The notes below the pieces were generated by a model. It saw nothing but the letters and a program-made list of their open reading frames with translations. It was not told where the DNA came from and did not search any database. This document shows positions 46,827 through 57,208 of a DNA stretch of 64,000 bases, piece by piece; the stretch's first letter is position 1, and each line of letters starts with the position of its first letter. The position numbers were made by a program, and so were the translations under genes. Source of the stretch: Okeania sp. SIO1I7 (GTDB lineage: Bacteria > Cyanobacteriota > Cyanobacteriia > Cyanobacteriales > Microcoleaceae); assembly GCA_010672585.1 (NCBI GenBank), contig JAAHGF010000013.1:348801-412800 (forward strand), written 5' to 3'.

Positions 46827-47433
46827 GAATGTGGGTTACATGGTGAGTTAGCTTTCAGTAATTCTATAGGAATTTTTGATTCTTTAGGACCGGGAGTTTC
46901 ATAGGGTAATAAATAGCGATAGAACTCCGTTCCGCTTCGCGAACGCCAATTTCTTTCTCTTCATTACGAACTACAGCAAATTGTGGGTCGTTCCATCCTT
47001 GAGCAACTACCCTACCATCCCGTTTGATAATTGGTAGATCTTCCCCAACAGCACTGATTTTTTTGCATACATCCTGAATGAAAGGTAAAGCATCTCCTGT
47101 CGTATCATTTTCCAATGATTCCATACTTAAAACTTCTGCTACTGCTTTACGCAATAAGCGCACATGAAATTCTGCAATAGCAATAGCGTTTCGGAATAGT
47201 TGAGGATGGGTAGCCAAAAACTCAAAATCTTCACGAGCTGAAATCACCTTCTCTAGGGGTTGTGCGTATCCCCATTCAAATTTACCATCCTCAGAAAATA
47301 GTGGTTTTTCCACCATTGGGTCTTCTGATTTGCGGTCTGCTAGAAAACGGCCTAACAAAATATGTCTCGAGCTGACATCGGAACCATATTTACTGATGTA
47401 ACCAGGGGTTAACCGCTAATTAGATGTTGTCAT
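46827..47433 (-). pseudogene. Unrecognised protein gene with early stop and frameshifting palindromic insert
   Basis: The longest open part is 47358-46864 (164 codons; DRKSEDPMVEKPLFSEDGKF, EWGYAQPLEKVISAREDFEF, FRNAIAIAEFHVRLLRKAVA). Upstream, the same frame starts with ATG at 47433 (MTTSN), then has TAG, then RLTPGYISKYGSDVSSRHIL. At 46923-46946 a palindromic insert (CCGTTCCGCTTCGCGAACG) shifts the frame; beyond it another frame reads YRYLLPYETPGPKESKIPIE. I do not recognise the family. If TTG at 47358 is used, a shortened protein is possible. Confidence 0.6.
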
Positions 47434-47626
47434 CTTTATTCTTAAATGTCAAAAAATGTCACAACTTTTATACTCTTATTCTTTGATTAAGTCAATCTCC
47501 TGAGAAAATATTGCAATCTTTTTTTGTTAAATCCGAATTTAACCTAAAATTATTAACGATTTACGGGCATCCCAGTAATATAATGATAAAATTTATTTTT
47601 TAGCTAAACTTGTAATTTAGATAATT

Positions 47627-49414
47627 ATGCGAACCCATTATTGCGGCCAACTAAATAGTAATAATATTGAAGAAACTGTAAACCTCTGTGGATGGGTAGA
47701 CCGTCGTCGGGATCATGGGGGCGTAATTTTTTTAGACTTGCGCGATCGCACAGGAATTGTCCAAATTGTGAGTGACCCAGAGCGGACTCCTGACTCATAT
47801 CAAATAGCTGGGGATATTCGCAATGAATATGTTGTGCAAATTACAGGTCGAGTTAGTCGTCGTCCGGAAGAGTCTCTCAACCCCAAACTTCCTACTGGCG
47901 AAGTTGAAATTTATGCCGATGACATTCAACTTTTGAATAGTTTAGGAAAACAATTACCATTTCAAGTTTCCACTGCCGAAACAGAATCTGTCCGCGAAGA
48001 GTTGCGACTCAAATATCGGTATTTAGATTTGAGAAGGGAGCGCATGACCCACAATTTGCAACTGCGCCATGAAGTTATCAAAGCGATCCGTCGTTTCCTG
48101 GAAGATCAAGAAAATTTTATAGAAATCGAAACACCAATTCTCACTCGCTCTACTCCAGAAGGTGCGCGGGATTATCTGGTTCCCAGTCGCGTTCATGCAG
48201 GAGAATGGTTTGCTCTACCTCAGTCTCCCCAATTATTCAAACAAATGTTAATGGTTTCCGGTTTCGATCGTTACTATCAAATCGCTCGTTGTTTTCGGGA
48301 TGAAGATTTGCGAGCGGATAGACAGCCAGAATTTACTCAGTTAGATATGGAAATGAGTTTCATGTCTCAGGAGGAAATTATCCAATTAAATGAGAAGTTG
48401 GTGGGATATATTTTTGAGAAAGTCAAAGGTGTAGATTTACCTTTACCATTTCCTCGTTTGACTTACGCGGAAGCAATGGATCGTTACGGCAGCGATAAAC
48501 CAGATATTCGGTTTGGTTTAGAATTGGTGGATGTCTCTGACTTAGTGAAAGATTCTGGTTTCAAAGTATTTTCTGGAGCGGTTGCTGCTGGTGGGATAGT
48601 GAAAGTGTTGCCTATTCCTGGAGGTAACGATGCTATTTCCAATGTTAGAATTAAACCGGGTGGTGATTTATTTAAAGAAGCAAGTGAAGCAGGTGCCAAA
48701 GGTTTGGCTTATATTCGTGTCAAAGAGGGTGGTAAAATTGACACTATTGGAGCTATCAAAGATAACCTCACCGACGAACAAAAACAGGAATTATTACAAC
48801 GCACGGGTGCAAAACCTGGTCATTTGCTATTATTCGGTGCTGGTGATGTGAATACTGTCAACAAAACTTTAGACCGTTTGCGCTTAGTGGTGGGTGAAGA
48901 GTTGGAATTAATTGACCGCGATAAAATTAGTTTATTGTGGGTGACAGATTTTCCAATGTTTGAATGGAATCAGGATGAAAAACGTTTGGAAGCTTTGCAC
49001 CACCCATTTACTGCACCTCACCCAGATGATATTAATGACTTGAAAACAGCACGAGCGCAGGCTTACGATTTGGTGTTTAATGGTTATGAAATCGGCGGTG
49101 GTAGTCTGCGGATATATCAACGAGATGTACAGGAAAAAGTGTTTGAGGCTATTGGTTTATCTGATGCAGAAGCTGATAGTAAGTTCGGCTTTTTGTTAGA
49201 AGCTTTTGAATATGGCACTCCCCCCCATGGCGGTATTGCTTATGGTTTAGACCGATTGGTGATGTTGTTAGCTGGTGAAGAATCGATTCGAGATGTAATT
49301 GCATTTCCGAAGACTCAACAGGCTAAATGTTTGTTGACAAATGCACCGTCTGAAGTTGATAAAAAGCAATTGAAAGAATTACACGTTAGTTCGATTTCTA
49401 AACCAAAGTCTTAG
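47627..49414 (+). CDS. aspS: Aspartyl-tRNA synthetase
   Basis: A 595-residue class II synthetase of bacterial type. The N-terminal OB-fold binds the anticodon ([20 protein letters not shown]). Motif 2 is in [19 protein letters not shown]. The bacterial GAD insertion domain lies at about 290-410. Motif 3 is [20 protein letters not shown], which contributes the arginine that binds ATP. It charges tRNA-Asp, and in organisms lacking asparagine synthetase also tRNA-Asn. The start MRTHYCGQL is the family start. tRNA-Gln lies 500 bp downstream on the other strand. Confidence 0.97.
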   Translation: MRTHYCGQLNSNNIEETVNLCGWVDRRRDHGGVIFLDLRDRTGIVQIVSDPERTPDSYQIAGDIRNEYVVQITGRVSRRPEESLNPKLPTGEVEIYADDIQLLNSLGKQLPFQVSTAETESVREELRLKYRYLDLRRERMTHNLQLRHEVIKAIRRFLEDQENFIEIETPILTRSTPEGARDYLVPSRVHAGEWFALPQSPQLFKQMLMVSGFDRYYQIARCFRDEDLRADRQPEFTQLDMEMSFMSQEEIIQLNEKLVGYIFEKVKGVDLPLPFPRLTYAEAMDRYGSDKPDIRFGLELVDVSDLVKDSGFKVFSGAVAAGGIVKVLPIPGGNDAISNVRIKPGGDLFKEASEAGAKGLAYIRVKEGGKIDTIGAIKDNLTDEQKQELLQRTGAKPGHLLLFGAGDVNTVNKTLDRLRLVVGEELELIDRDKISLLWVTDFPMFEWNQDEKRLEALHHPFTAPHPDDINDLKTARAQAYDLVFNGYEIGGGSLRIYQRDVQEKVFEAIGLSDAEADSKFGFLLEAFEYGTPPHGGIAYGLDRLVMLLAGEESIRDVIAFPKTQQAKCLLTNAPSEVDKKQLKELHVSSISKPKS

Positions 49415-49927
49415 GTTGTTTTTGGGGAAATTTCCTGTAGGGGCGAATGGCTATTTGCCCTTACGTTTATTGCCATAATTAATCAAACTATTCCCGATCA
49501 AAATTTAACTCTGTTTGGGTATTAGAGCTAAGTTTAAGTTTTTCATCTAAGCCAGTCTTGTCGGAAAAATGCGTAAGTCCTGATTAAGTGTTAGTAGACT
49601 CAAACAGACCAATAGCCTTTAAAATACCTCAGGACTTACGCAAATTGACTTGATAAAGCACCATTTGTAGGGGTAAATAGTATTCGCCCTCGCTATATGT
49701 AGAGTCTCTGCGTAGGTTCTGTACCTTTACCTCTTTAAAAGAAAAAGGAAAAATCTGGTGTTGTCTGAGTTTTAAGCTTTTGATATGTCCGCGCCCTTTG
49801 CTTCAACTGCCTGCGGTGAAAATATCAGGAACGGGGAACGGGAACGGGCAAGAGGCCCATTCCACTTCTACAAAACTATTAAAATCATCCCACATTTATG
49901 CAAGGCCAATTTATTATAGTTTTTTTA
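49415..49927. other. Intergenic with inverted-repeat motifs
   Basis: Contains inverted copies of the GTAAGTCCTGA / CAGGACTTACGCA motif (about 49569-49582 and 49632-49645). Two copies of a GTAGGGG...ATTCGCCC-type repeat are at about 49438-49462 and 49667-49692. The 109-codon forward frame 49780-50109 runs antisense through the tRNA and is not a gene. Confidence 0.5.
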
Positions 49928-49999
49928 CTGGGGCGGAAGGATTCGAACCTCCGAATGGCTGGACCAAAACCAGCTGCCTTACCGCTTGGCGACGCCCCA
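49928..49999 (-). tRNA. trnQ: tRNA-Gln (anticodon TTG)
   Basis: On the reverse strand TGGGGCG pairs with CGCCCCA for a 7-bp acceptor stem, with discriminator G. The D-arm CGCCAAGCGGTAAGGCA, anticodon stem CTGG/CCAG with loop TTTTGGT (anticodon TTG), and T-arm GAGGTTCGAATCCTT are all in place. It is 72 nt long and no CCA is encoded. It is the only tRNA I find in the window. Confidence 0.97.
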
Positions 50000-50424
50000 A
50001 TTCCTCAACAGTTAATATAATAACACTTATATCCAGGGATTTGTCAAGGATTTTTTTGAATAATCTTGAAATTTTAAATTTTGAGGATTCATGGGCCTCA
50101 ATCAGATAAGATGTCATAGCTTGATCCACCAACCCCGATTTTCTCAAGTCTCGCAAATGAGGAATATGTCCCCTGCAATGTTTATCTAGACAATATATCT
50201 GAGTAGTAGATATAGAAGTTATTATATTAATTAGATATAGTATTTTTTCTATTCCTTATTACTTTGACTATTTTTCAAAATTTGAGAAATTATTCTATAC
50301 AAACTTTAATATTTGTTGTTATTATAGAACCAGATTGTACAGTATATTTTTCTAATTGTCTCCACACTTCAATCTTAAACCGAACTACCTCCCCACCTCC
50401 CGATATCTCCCAACTATATAATAA
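50000..50424. other. Intergenic, no gene seen
   Basis: AT-rich stretch upstream of tRNA-Gln. The tRNA promoter must lie just above 49999. No repeat except the R2 copy that begins at 50425. Confidence 0.4.
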
Positions 50425-50550
50425 TATCATGTCCGGATAATCAGTGATAAAAAACTTTCTTCCTTCTAGCCTTTTCTTCCCTTATGCCCTCAGTATAGCT
50501 GCCCTTTGCCTTCCTCGCTCCAAAGTATAAGTATTCAACCGGACATGATA
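50425..50550. mobile_element. MITE-like element R2, copy 5
   Basis: A 126-bp copy with ends TATCATGTCCGG and CCGGACATGATA, flanked by TAA on both sides. The left part matches copies 3 and 6 (GATAAT.AGTGATAAAAAA). Confidence 0.8.
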
Positions 50551-50722
50551 TAAGTATTAAACCGAATTTAATATTAATACTCATCCATCGATATAAAGTG
50601 AAAAATTAAATCTATCAATTCTGGCAAATTGATAAATATCTTGTTTTGAATAAATATTGAAATACTTTATGATATAATCAACAATAATTGCCTAAAATAG
50701 TGCTTTGGGAAACTAGGGTTAG

Positions 50723-51970
50723 ATGGAAAAAGAGTGTAACTATTATGAAGTTCTAGGAATATCAAAAAATGCTTCCACAGAACAGATTAAAAAAGCTTAT
50801 CATAGCCTAGCACGTCAGTATCATCCTGATGTAAATCCAGGGGATATAAATGCAGCAGAAAAATTCAAAGAAATCAACTCAATGTATGAAATTCTTTCTG
50901 ACCCATTGAAGCGATCGCAATACGATCAAACAGTAGGGGAAGCCAAAGAACTATATAAACAAGGAGTTGCCAAAAGTCAGTTTGGAGATTATCAAAGTGC
51001 AATAGCAGATTACACAAAAGCACTGGAAATTAATCCTAATTGGGCAGAAGTTTTATATCATAGAGGATTTGCTAGTTATAAACTGCAAGATTATCGGAAT
51101 GCCGATCTTGATTATACAGAGGCATTATTTTTAGACCCATACTTAGTAGAAGTTTATTATTATCGGGGTCTATGTCGTATGAAATTAAGATACATTCAAG
51201 CTGGTATGGAAGACTATAGTAAAGCACTAGAAATAAATCCCAATTTTGCTCACGTTTATTATCAACGTGGTTTAGTTTATTTAGAATTGCTAGAACATCG
51301 TCTGGCAATAATTGATTTTAAAAAAGCTGCTCAACTTTTTGCAGATCAAGGAGATAAAGCTAATTCTCAAAGAGCGCTAGAAGCTATTAAAAACTTACAC
51401 CATTTTTCATGGTTAGAAATACTAGAAATACTTCAGACAACTTTTCAGGATGCTTGGATAGCAGTAAAGATTTTTCTTCCTAATCCTATAGGAGGTTTGT
51501 TACCAGCTTTTACTCAGTTAGAACAAAGAAGAGCATTTAACGTTGCAGTTTTATTTGGCATAATATTTGAAATTTGCTTTGTAGTAGGAACTAATCTAAT
51601 TTTACAGAGATTAGAGCAAGCAAATCATACAGAATTTTTATTATTAATAATTATCGGTATTATTCCCTTTGTAAATTTGACAGTTACAAGTGGTTTTGCC
51701 AGACTTATTTTCAAAGCTGATGGTAGTTTAACAGGAGATTTATTTACAGCAGGTGCATCGCTATTACCTCTAGGTTTGATGGTGTTAGTCAGTGGAGTTT
51801 TAAATAATTGGGTAATTAGTATTATTTTAGCTATTTTTGCTTTGTGTTATACAATTTTAACTATGTATAGTGGTTGCCAAAAAATTTCTAATATTTCTGA
51901 AGAAAAATCAGCTATAACAGTACCTATTATGTTGCTCCTAACTGGGTTGCCATTTGCATTAATTAACTAA
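50723..51970 (+). CDS. DnaJ-TPR protein with C-terminal membrane domain
   Basis: A 415-residue protein. Residues 5-70 are a J-domain with the HPD motif ([12 protein letters not shown]), which stimulates Hsp70 ATPase. Residues about 72-205 hold four TPR units ([40 protein letters not shown]). From about 235 on there is a Yip1-like membrane domain with five hydrophobic segments ([33 protein letters not shown] and others). It would recruit an Hsp70 to a membrane site. The three-part architecture is unusual. Start at ATG 50723 after TAGGGTTAG. Confidence 0.85.
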   Translation: MEKECNYYEVLGISKNASTEQIKKAYHSLARQYHPDVNPGDINAAEKFKEINSMYEILSDPLKRSQYDQTVGEAKELYKQGVAKSQFGDYQSAIADYTKALEINPNWAEVLYHRGFASYKLQDYRNADLDYTEALFLDPYLVEVYYYRGLCRMKLRYIQAGMEDYSKALEINPNFAHVYYQRGLVYLELLEHRLAIIDFKKAAQLFADQGDKANSQRALEAIKNLHHFSWLEILEILQTTFQDAWIAVKIFLPNPIGGLLPAFTQLEQRRAFNVAVLFGIIFEICFVVGTNLILQRLEQANHTEFLLLIIIGIIPFVNLTVTSGFARLIFKADGSLTGDLFTAGASLLPLGLMVLVSGVLNNWVISIILAIFALCYTILTMYSGCQKISNISEEKSAITVPIMLLLTGLPFALIN

Positions 51971-52035
51971 AGGGTAGGAGTCAGGAGTCAGGAGAATTAT
52001 AGAACCCTTATGATATCTTTGTCTGCAATAAAATT

Positions 52036-52234
52036 GTAAGCATTCAGCCGTCAGCTATCAGCTATCAGCTATGAGTTATTAACTGATTATCTTGGAAGAA
52101 GGAATTAGTAGTCAAGAAGTGAAATATGTTTGCGCAGCATTCCGCAGGAAATGAAATATTTCTGTCAGCTAATCTTAGTCTTTGCTTGATTCTTTAAAAA
52201 GCTGATAGCTGAATGCTAATAGCTGAATGCTTAC
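52036..52234. mobile_element. MITE-like element R3, copy 3, with 8-bp target duplication
   Basis: A 199-bp copy with ends GTAAGCATTCAGC and GCTGAATGCTTAC, flanked by ATAAAATT on both sides. It is about 85% like copy 1 at 7011-7224 but lacks the small palindromic insert found there. Confidence 0.8.
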
Positions 52235-52387
52235 ATAAAATTTTTGAGTTACGAGTCGGCAATGGATATAGAGTAGAGGCTTTTTTTGGCAGGAATAAAG
52301 ATTGAAAAATGCTCCCTTACTCCCCTGCTTTTAAGATTAGAATTAGATTTTTCCCATCATTAAATCTTTTCGTCTATCCCTGTGTCA

Positions 52388-52793
52388 TTTTATGAAGCTT
52401 ATGAAAAAATCGGCGCGTCAAAGGATATAAAGTTCCATCCTCCACCAAATTGTGATACAATAATACTTAAATGGGGTTTTTCGTCTATAAACATGACTTT
52501 TTATTCAATATAAATTCCTTACCAAGAGACAATCAAAGATTGAGGAATTTTTCCCAGAAACAGTACCAAAAATCTTTTCATCTTGTATAGCTTCCCCTAA
52601 AGGGTTAGTTTTTTCCTCATCAAATCTTTCCATCTATCCTTCCTAGGGTGGAAAATCGCCCATATTGTCATTTTATGAAGCGCATAAAAAATCGGCGCGT
52701 CAAAGGATATAAGGTTCCATCCTCCCCCAAATTGTGATAGAATAATACTTAAATGGGGTTATTCGTCTATGCGCATGACTTTTTATTCAACTA
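52388..52793. repeat. Direct repeat of about 120 bp, two copies
   Basis: Copies at 52388-52507 and 52673-52793 share TTTTATGAAGC, AAAATCGGCGCGTCAAAGGA, CCAAATTGTGATA, TACTTAAATGGGGTT and ATGACTTTTTATTCAA. They differ at about 12 positions. No reading frame is conserved between them. The segment TTGTGATA-CAATAATAC could contain promoter elements. Confidence 0.65.
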
Positions 52794-52842
52794 AAGATAG
52801 TATAGTTTGGAAGGCGATCGCTCAGGTTGTAGGAAGGAAAAT

Positions 52843-53108
52843 CAATTTCAAGAATTAAGAATGCGCGAATTACCTCTTCTTATAAATAAGAGGATTAGTT
52901 AAAAGGATTTTTTTTCTTCTCTTGGTCTCATGGATATGGCGCAGGTTTCGGAGCCATCCCACCCTACGGGAAGCTGCGAAGAGAGAACTCCGTTCCGCTG
53001 ACGCGAAACGCGACAGCGTTGCGTTACGCCAGTTTTGCGAAGCAAAAGCAAACGACCGCTTTTTTCTCCATGAATGGAGAAGCTTTATACCTGAATTTTT
53101 CGGTAAAA
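52843..53108. repeat. R7 copy enlarged by nested palindromic inserts
   Basis: Outer parts match R7 (GCGCGAATTACCTCTTC at the left, TTTTTCGGTAAAATT at the right). The middle (about 52935-53062) is GC-richer and consists of several palindromic units (CCATCCCACCCTACGGGAAG, AACTCCGTTCCGCTGACGCG, GCCAGTTTTGCGAAGCAAAA). The frames through it are not genes. Confidence 0.6.
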
Positions 53109-53263
53109 TTTCAAGTAGTTCTGCATAGTAGAACAAATAATACCTCATGTTAGCATCCTGCCCGCTAGGGAACAAGATACCCCCACTACCGTGTCTGGTA
53201 ACAAAAATAATTACAATACACTACCATTACGACAGACCACCACCAAATTGAAAATTCGTCTTA

Positions 53264-53382
53264 TATCATGTCCGGATAATTAGTGATAAAAAAACTTTCT
53301 CTTTCTTCTTCTTTATTTCCTCCTGACTCCTGAGTCCTGACTCCTCCATCGTTTATTTATAACTGTTCAACCGGACATGATA
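53264..53382. mobile_element. MITE-like element R2, copy 6
   Basis: A 119-bp copy with ends TATCATGTCCGG and CCGGACATGATA, flanked by TTA on both sides rather than TAA, which helps define the duplication as 3 bp. It ends 35 bp past the pyk stop codon. Confidence 0.8.
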
Positions 53383-53417
53383 TTAGCTGATGACTATTCA
53401 CTCACCTTTAACATGAA

Positions 53418-55181
53418 CTATCTTCGAGTAGCTCCCGAGTATACCGTACCTCTCTGAGCATCCAAAGTCAAAATAGTGCCATCACGAACCACACTGGTAG
53501 CATTCTTCACCCCCACAATAACTGGCAACCCCAAACGTAAACCAATAATTGCCGCATGACTGGTAATACTATCCTCCTCCGTGACTACTCCTGCAGCTTT
53601 TTGCATTACCTCCACAAATTCAGCATCTGTGTGATTAACTACCAAAATTTCTCCAGGGTTAAAATCTCGGACTTCTTTTACACTATGAGCAACACGAGCG
53701 CGACCACTAGCATATCCCTGACCAATACCAGTACCTTGACCTAACACTGCAGTCACCACCTCAACCTTAACCAGGTCTGTTGAACCTGCCACACCTTGAA
53801 TTGTACCCGCAGTCATTACCACTAAATCTCCATCAAATAATAACTCCTTCTCCTGAGCAACACTGATTGCAGATTGAAAAGTCTGACCAGCAGAAGCTAA
53901 ATCTAACACCAGTAATGGCTTTATTCCCCAAACCAGTTGTAACTGTCTAGCAACATCTACATGAGGAGTCACTGCCAAAATAGGAGTTTTTGGTCGAAAC
54001 TTAGAAACATTTCGCGCTGTTGCACCTGTCTTAGTCAAAGTCATAATAGCTGCTGCCTCTATCTGTTCTGCAATTTGACCCACAGCTTGGCTAATTGCAT
54101 TAGGAATTGAATGACCTGTATCATTCATACTAGAAACGTTGCAAGTGATAATTTCCTGCTCAATGCGTTTAGCGATCGTTGCCATTGTTGCCACCGCTTC
54201 CACAGGATAATTACCTACTGCTGTCTCATTAGATAACATGACTGCATCTGTACCATCGATAATTGCATTTGCCACATCAGAAATTTCAGCACGGGTAGCA
54301 CGGGGGTTATTCGCCATACTATCTAACATTTGAGTAGCAGTAATTACTGGAATTCCCATTCGATTAGATGTTGATATCAGTCGCTTTTGCAAAAGTGGCA
54401 CTTCTTCTGCTGGTAACTCCACACCTAAATCACCACGAGCAACCATTACCCCATTACACAAAGCCAAAATTTCTTCCATTTGTTCGATCGCTTCGTGTTT
54501 TTCGATTTTTGCCACCACAGGAACCTTTTTTCCCGCATTAGCAATTAATTGTTTGATCTCTAAAACGTCCTGGGGGTTACGCACAAAACTTAATGCTACC
54601 CAGTCTACTCCTTGGTCAAGACCAAACATTAAGTCTTTTCGGTCTTTGTCTGTCAGTGCTTTAATTGAGAGATAAACCCCAGGAAAATTCACACCTTTAT
54701 TATTGGAAAGAGGACCACCAACTACAACCCGACAATGTAATTGCTTCTGTGCTTTGTCTACTTTTTCCACCAACATTTCTACTTTGCCATCATCAAGAAG
54801 AATTTTTGCTCCTTCTGGCACTTCATCTGCTAAGAGTTCATAAGTTACAGAAGATATTTCTTGAGTTCCAGGCATTAAGTTACTGGTCAAAATAAATGGA
54901 TCGCCCCGTTTTAGAGATATTGAACCATTTTCAAATTTTCCTAATCTAATTTTTGGTCCCTGAAGGTCTTGCAAGATGGCTACAGGTTGATTTAGTTCAA
55001 AAGAAGTTTGTCTAATCAATCGAATACTGCGTTGATGATCTTCATGGGTTCCATGAGAAAAGTTAAGTCGCAGGGTTGTTGCACCAGCTTTGATTAACTC
55101 TCGAAGTACATCAGGTTTAGTAGTAGATGGGCCAATAGTTGCTACAATTTTAGTTCGACGTAAGCCATTTTGCAGTTGCAT
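53418..55181 (-). CDS. pyk: Pyruvate kinase with C-terminal PEP-utilising swivel domain
   Basis: A 587-residue enzyme that makes pyruvate and ATP from PEP and ADP. The core starts RRTKIVATIGPST. KPDVLRELIKAGATTLRLNF, the metal-binding GVMVARGDLGVELP and the ITATQMLDSM loop are all intact. The last 100 residues form the extra domain with EEDSITSHAAIIGLRLGLPV, homologous to the phospho-histidine domain of PPDK, here with Ser-His in the active position. Cyanobacteria and bacilli have this long form. Single-gene unit. Confidence 0.97.
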   Translation of the reverse strand: MQLQNGLRRTKIVATIGPSTTKPDVLRELIKAGATTLRLNFSHGTHEDHQRSIRLIRQTSFELNQPVAILQDLQGPKIRLGKFENGSISLKRGDPFILTSNLMPGTQEISSVTYELLADEVPEGAKILLDDGKVEMLVEKVDKAQKQLHCRVVVGGPLSNNKGVNFPGVYLSIKALTDKDRKDLMFGLDQGVDWVALSFVRNPQDVLEIKQLIANAGKKVPVVAKIEKHEAIEQMEEILALCNGVMVARGDLGVELPAEEVPLLQKRLISTSNRMGIPVITATQMLDSMANNPRATRAEISDVANAIIDGTDAVMLSNETAVGNYPVEAVATMATIAKRIEQEIITCNVSSMNDTGHSIPNAISQAVGQIAEQIEAAAIMTLTKTGATARNVSKFRPKTPILAVTPHVDVARQLQLVWGIKPLLVLDLASAGQTFQSAISVAQEKELLFDGDLVVMTAGTIQGVAGSTDLVKVEVVTAVLGQGTGIGQGYASGRARVAHSVKEVRDFNPGEILVVNHTDAEFVEVMQKAAGVVTEEDSITSHAAIIGLRLGLPVIVGVKNATSVVRDGTILTLDAQRGTVYSGATRR

Positions 55182-55244
55182 AATTTCAAAGTTTTAATAG
55201 TAATAGATAAAGTGGTATGCTTGATTTTTAATTATTTCTGAATA

Positions 55245-55276
55245 TTGACTACTCCCCGGAGGTCAGTCACGGGGAT
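55245..55276 (-). other. Hairpin at the tnpB element end
   Basis: CTCCCCGGAG is followed by a second pairing CCCCG...CGGGG in the 30 bp after the tnpB stop. This resembles the foldback ends of IS200/IS605 elements. A matching CCCCC...GGGGG pair is at about 56742-56770 on the other side. Confidence 0.45.
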
Positions 55277-55503
55277 TCTAAGTAGATACTACGCAACACC
55301 GATAAATCCGTGTTGCTCCGTTTCTTCTTAGCTGACCAAAGATATATTCTTTGGGGACAATTTCCGCGGTGCCCCTACACAGTCTCCTTAAGTCTAAACT
55401 TAACTTTCTGCTTACTTTTGCGATTATATTTGCAGCCCCGTTACAGTCTGCATTAATTAACCAATTATTACTACTTCTATACAAACCACGCTTCTTGATG
55501 CAG

Positions 55504-55548
55504 TCGCTCATGGGGGGAACCCCCAAGACCGCGCTGCATCGCTTTATT
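55504..55548. repeat. Palindromic small repeat inserted in frame in tnpB
   Basis: About 42 nt containing GGGGGGAACCCCC and flanked by GCAGTCGC / GCGCTGCATCGC. Without it, tnpB would read KRIKRGLYRSS as in relatives. The same unit type is widespread in cyanobacterial genomes. Confidence 0.6.
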
Positions 55549-55949
55549 CTTTTTCCTGACGGTTTCCAATCATTGGGTTTCTCACCATAATTAGGTAGAC
55601 AGTCACCATCTAAAAATGAAGCAATACAAGTATTGCTTTCTTCTGTTTCTATAAATATTATTCCATATTCAATACACAATTGAGCTATTCTCTGTTTGAG
55701 TCTAGCTGTCGGAATGGGTACAAATTCTGAATTACTTTTTTTTCCTAATTTTATTTGATTTTTCTGACCTTTATTCCAACCAAATACAATTGTACCAATA
55801 GAATTTTTTAAACAATGATTAATTACTATCCTGGCTGCTTTATTCATACCGTCACGCATTTGACAGTTACGTTTTTCTGTAATGGCAGCTAGTTTATTGG
55901 ACCAAAATCCAGTCGGTTTATTTTCTTTAATAGTTGATACTTGTTTGTT

Positions 55950-56004
55950 GTACCAACCCACCCCTTTAGTTCCCCTCCCGGGAGGGGATAGGGGTGGGTG
56001 TTTA
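55950..56004. repeat. Palindromic repeat inserted in frame in tnpB
   Basis: A near-perfect inverted repeat (ACCCACCCCT ... CCCTCCCGGGAGGGG ... AGGGGTGGGTG) that would fold into a long hairpin. It encodes KHPPLSPPGRGTKGVG within tnpB. Its arms resemble the ACCCACCCCT block of R1. Confidence 0.6.
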
Positions 56005-56706
56005 CCATCTACAATTAAGCTAGTACCCACATTCGATACACAGGTCAACCAATTATTTACACCGTGGTCTATTCCTAAGACATTTTCTCGATTTAATTGA
56101 GGTTTAACTACGATTTCTTTTTCATAGACAAATTCCCAGTAAAAACATCTATTTCTTGGTAATATTCTTAGTTCTTTAAGAGTAGAGAATGCTCTTATAC
56201 TAGGCATGGGAATTAAAAAGCTATCTACTCCAAACCAGCGTTTACAGGTATTCCCTAATGGTACTCTGATTTGATTATCTTTAAGTTTTAATGCATGAAT
56301 TGGATAACTAACTGTAGCCATTCCCCCTTTTTTTCTGTAGTTAGGAATCTTTGGTCTGTGTGAGATTTTTCCTTCATTGTAGGCAATAATAAGACCATAA
56401 TAAGACCTAAATGATTCAGCTACAGTTCTCAATATTTGTTGTGCTGCAAGAGAGATGTAAAACTTTGTAATGATAGTTCTTTTTGTAGACCTTTTCCAAG
56501 TCATACTTGCCAATACCTTTTTGAGATTTAAAATATAGTTGCCTGGCATAATATATTCCCATGTTAGTTAGCTTGTGAGACTGTTTGCATAAGAATGTTA
56601 AAATGGGGATTAATTCAGGATTTTTACCTACTAAAACTTGCTGACAAGAATACATTGGAAACGGGGGGACTGAAAAGTTGTTGTAGATAGTAATAGCACA
56701 GGACAA

Positions 56707-57208
56707 CTTTAGTTGTCTAGTCTCAACGATTCCCTTGTTTTCATCCCCCAGTTAAAACACGGGGGCCTTCAACGTCACTTTTCAGTAATTACCTTACATA
56801 CATACAGTGTTGAAAAGACAAATTATATTTCTTTAATTAATAATTAAAGAAAATTGATTCACTCTGGGACAAAGTTACAATAGTGCCTAATTTATTTATG
56901 ACTATACTACTGGGCGAGATCGATATCTTAGACTACCATACTCAAAGGATGTCAATACAACTATTAATAATTACTTTTTACTCTTAAAATTATTGAGTGA
57001 GCAACAATCTGTATTTTTTATAATTTAAGTTTTAGGATCGGAGTCTCTGTTATGGGGATCGCGATTAACTTTATTTAATTTCTCCCATAACCAGTAATTC
57101 TAATTATCTTATTTAGATTAATATTATTTAATATATCTTTACAAAATTTTGCCTATATCGTATGGTAATAAAAAAAGTCTTAATTAATATAGAGGAGTGC
57201 AAATCAAA
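56707..57208. other. Intergenic upstream of crtR
   Basis: Includes the outer end of the tnpB element (hairpin at about 56742-56770) and then about 400 bp of AT-rich DNA without genes. The crtR promoter is expected in the last 150 bp. Confidence 0.4.

Larger units (their letters stand above)
51971..52842. other. Gene-free region with R3 and a direct repeat
   Basis: Between the DnaJ-TPR gene and the end of pyk there is no gene for 1.4 kb. A short GGAGTCA run is at 51979-51994. R3 is at 52036-52234. A 120-bp direct repeat occupies 52388-52507 and 52673-52793. R7 and R2 elements follow. Confidence 0.5.
55278..56706 (-). pseudogene. tnpB: tnpB-type transposase, frameshifted, with two in-frame palindromic inserts
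   Basis: The N-terminal part is read from 56706 (VLVGKNPELIPILTFLCKQS, YARQLYFKSQKGIGKYDLEK) in one frame. The rest, from about 56470 down, is in another frame (SLAAQQILRTVAESFRSYYG onwards), so there is a frameshift near 56460. The nuclease part has Asp in VLGIDHGVNNWLTC, IVFGWNKGQK, Glu in ETEESNTCIASFLDGD, and INADCNGAANI. This is the TnpB branch in which the glutamate lies in the EES motif. Two inserts, at about 55950-56004 (KHPPLSPPGRGTKGVG) and 55504-55548 (CSAVLGVPPMSDCI), keep the frame but have no counterpart in the family. Confidence 0.82.

Noticed and set aside
46623..46904. 93-codon forward frame with a twice-repeated 39-residue unit
   Set aside because: The open frame is a by-product of a 117-bp tandem duplication. 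No ribosome site or family resemblance was found.
49780..50109. 109-codon forward frame
   Set aside because: It runs antisense through the tRNA-Gln gene. The tRNA is certain, the frame is not supported.
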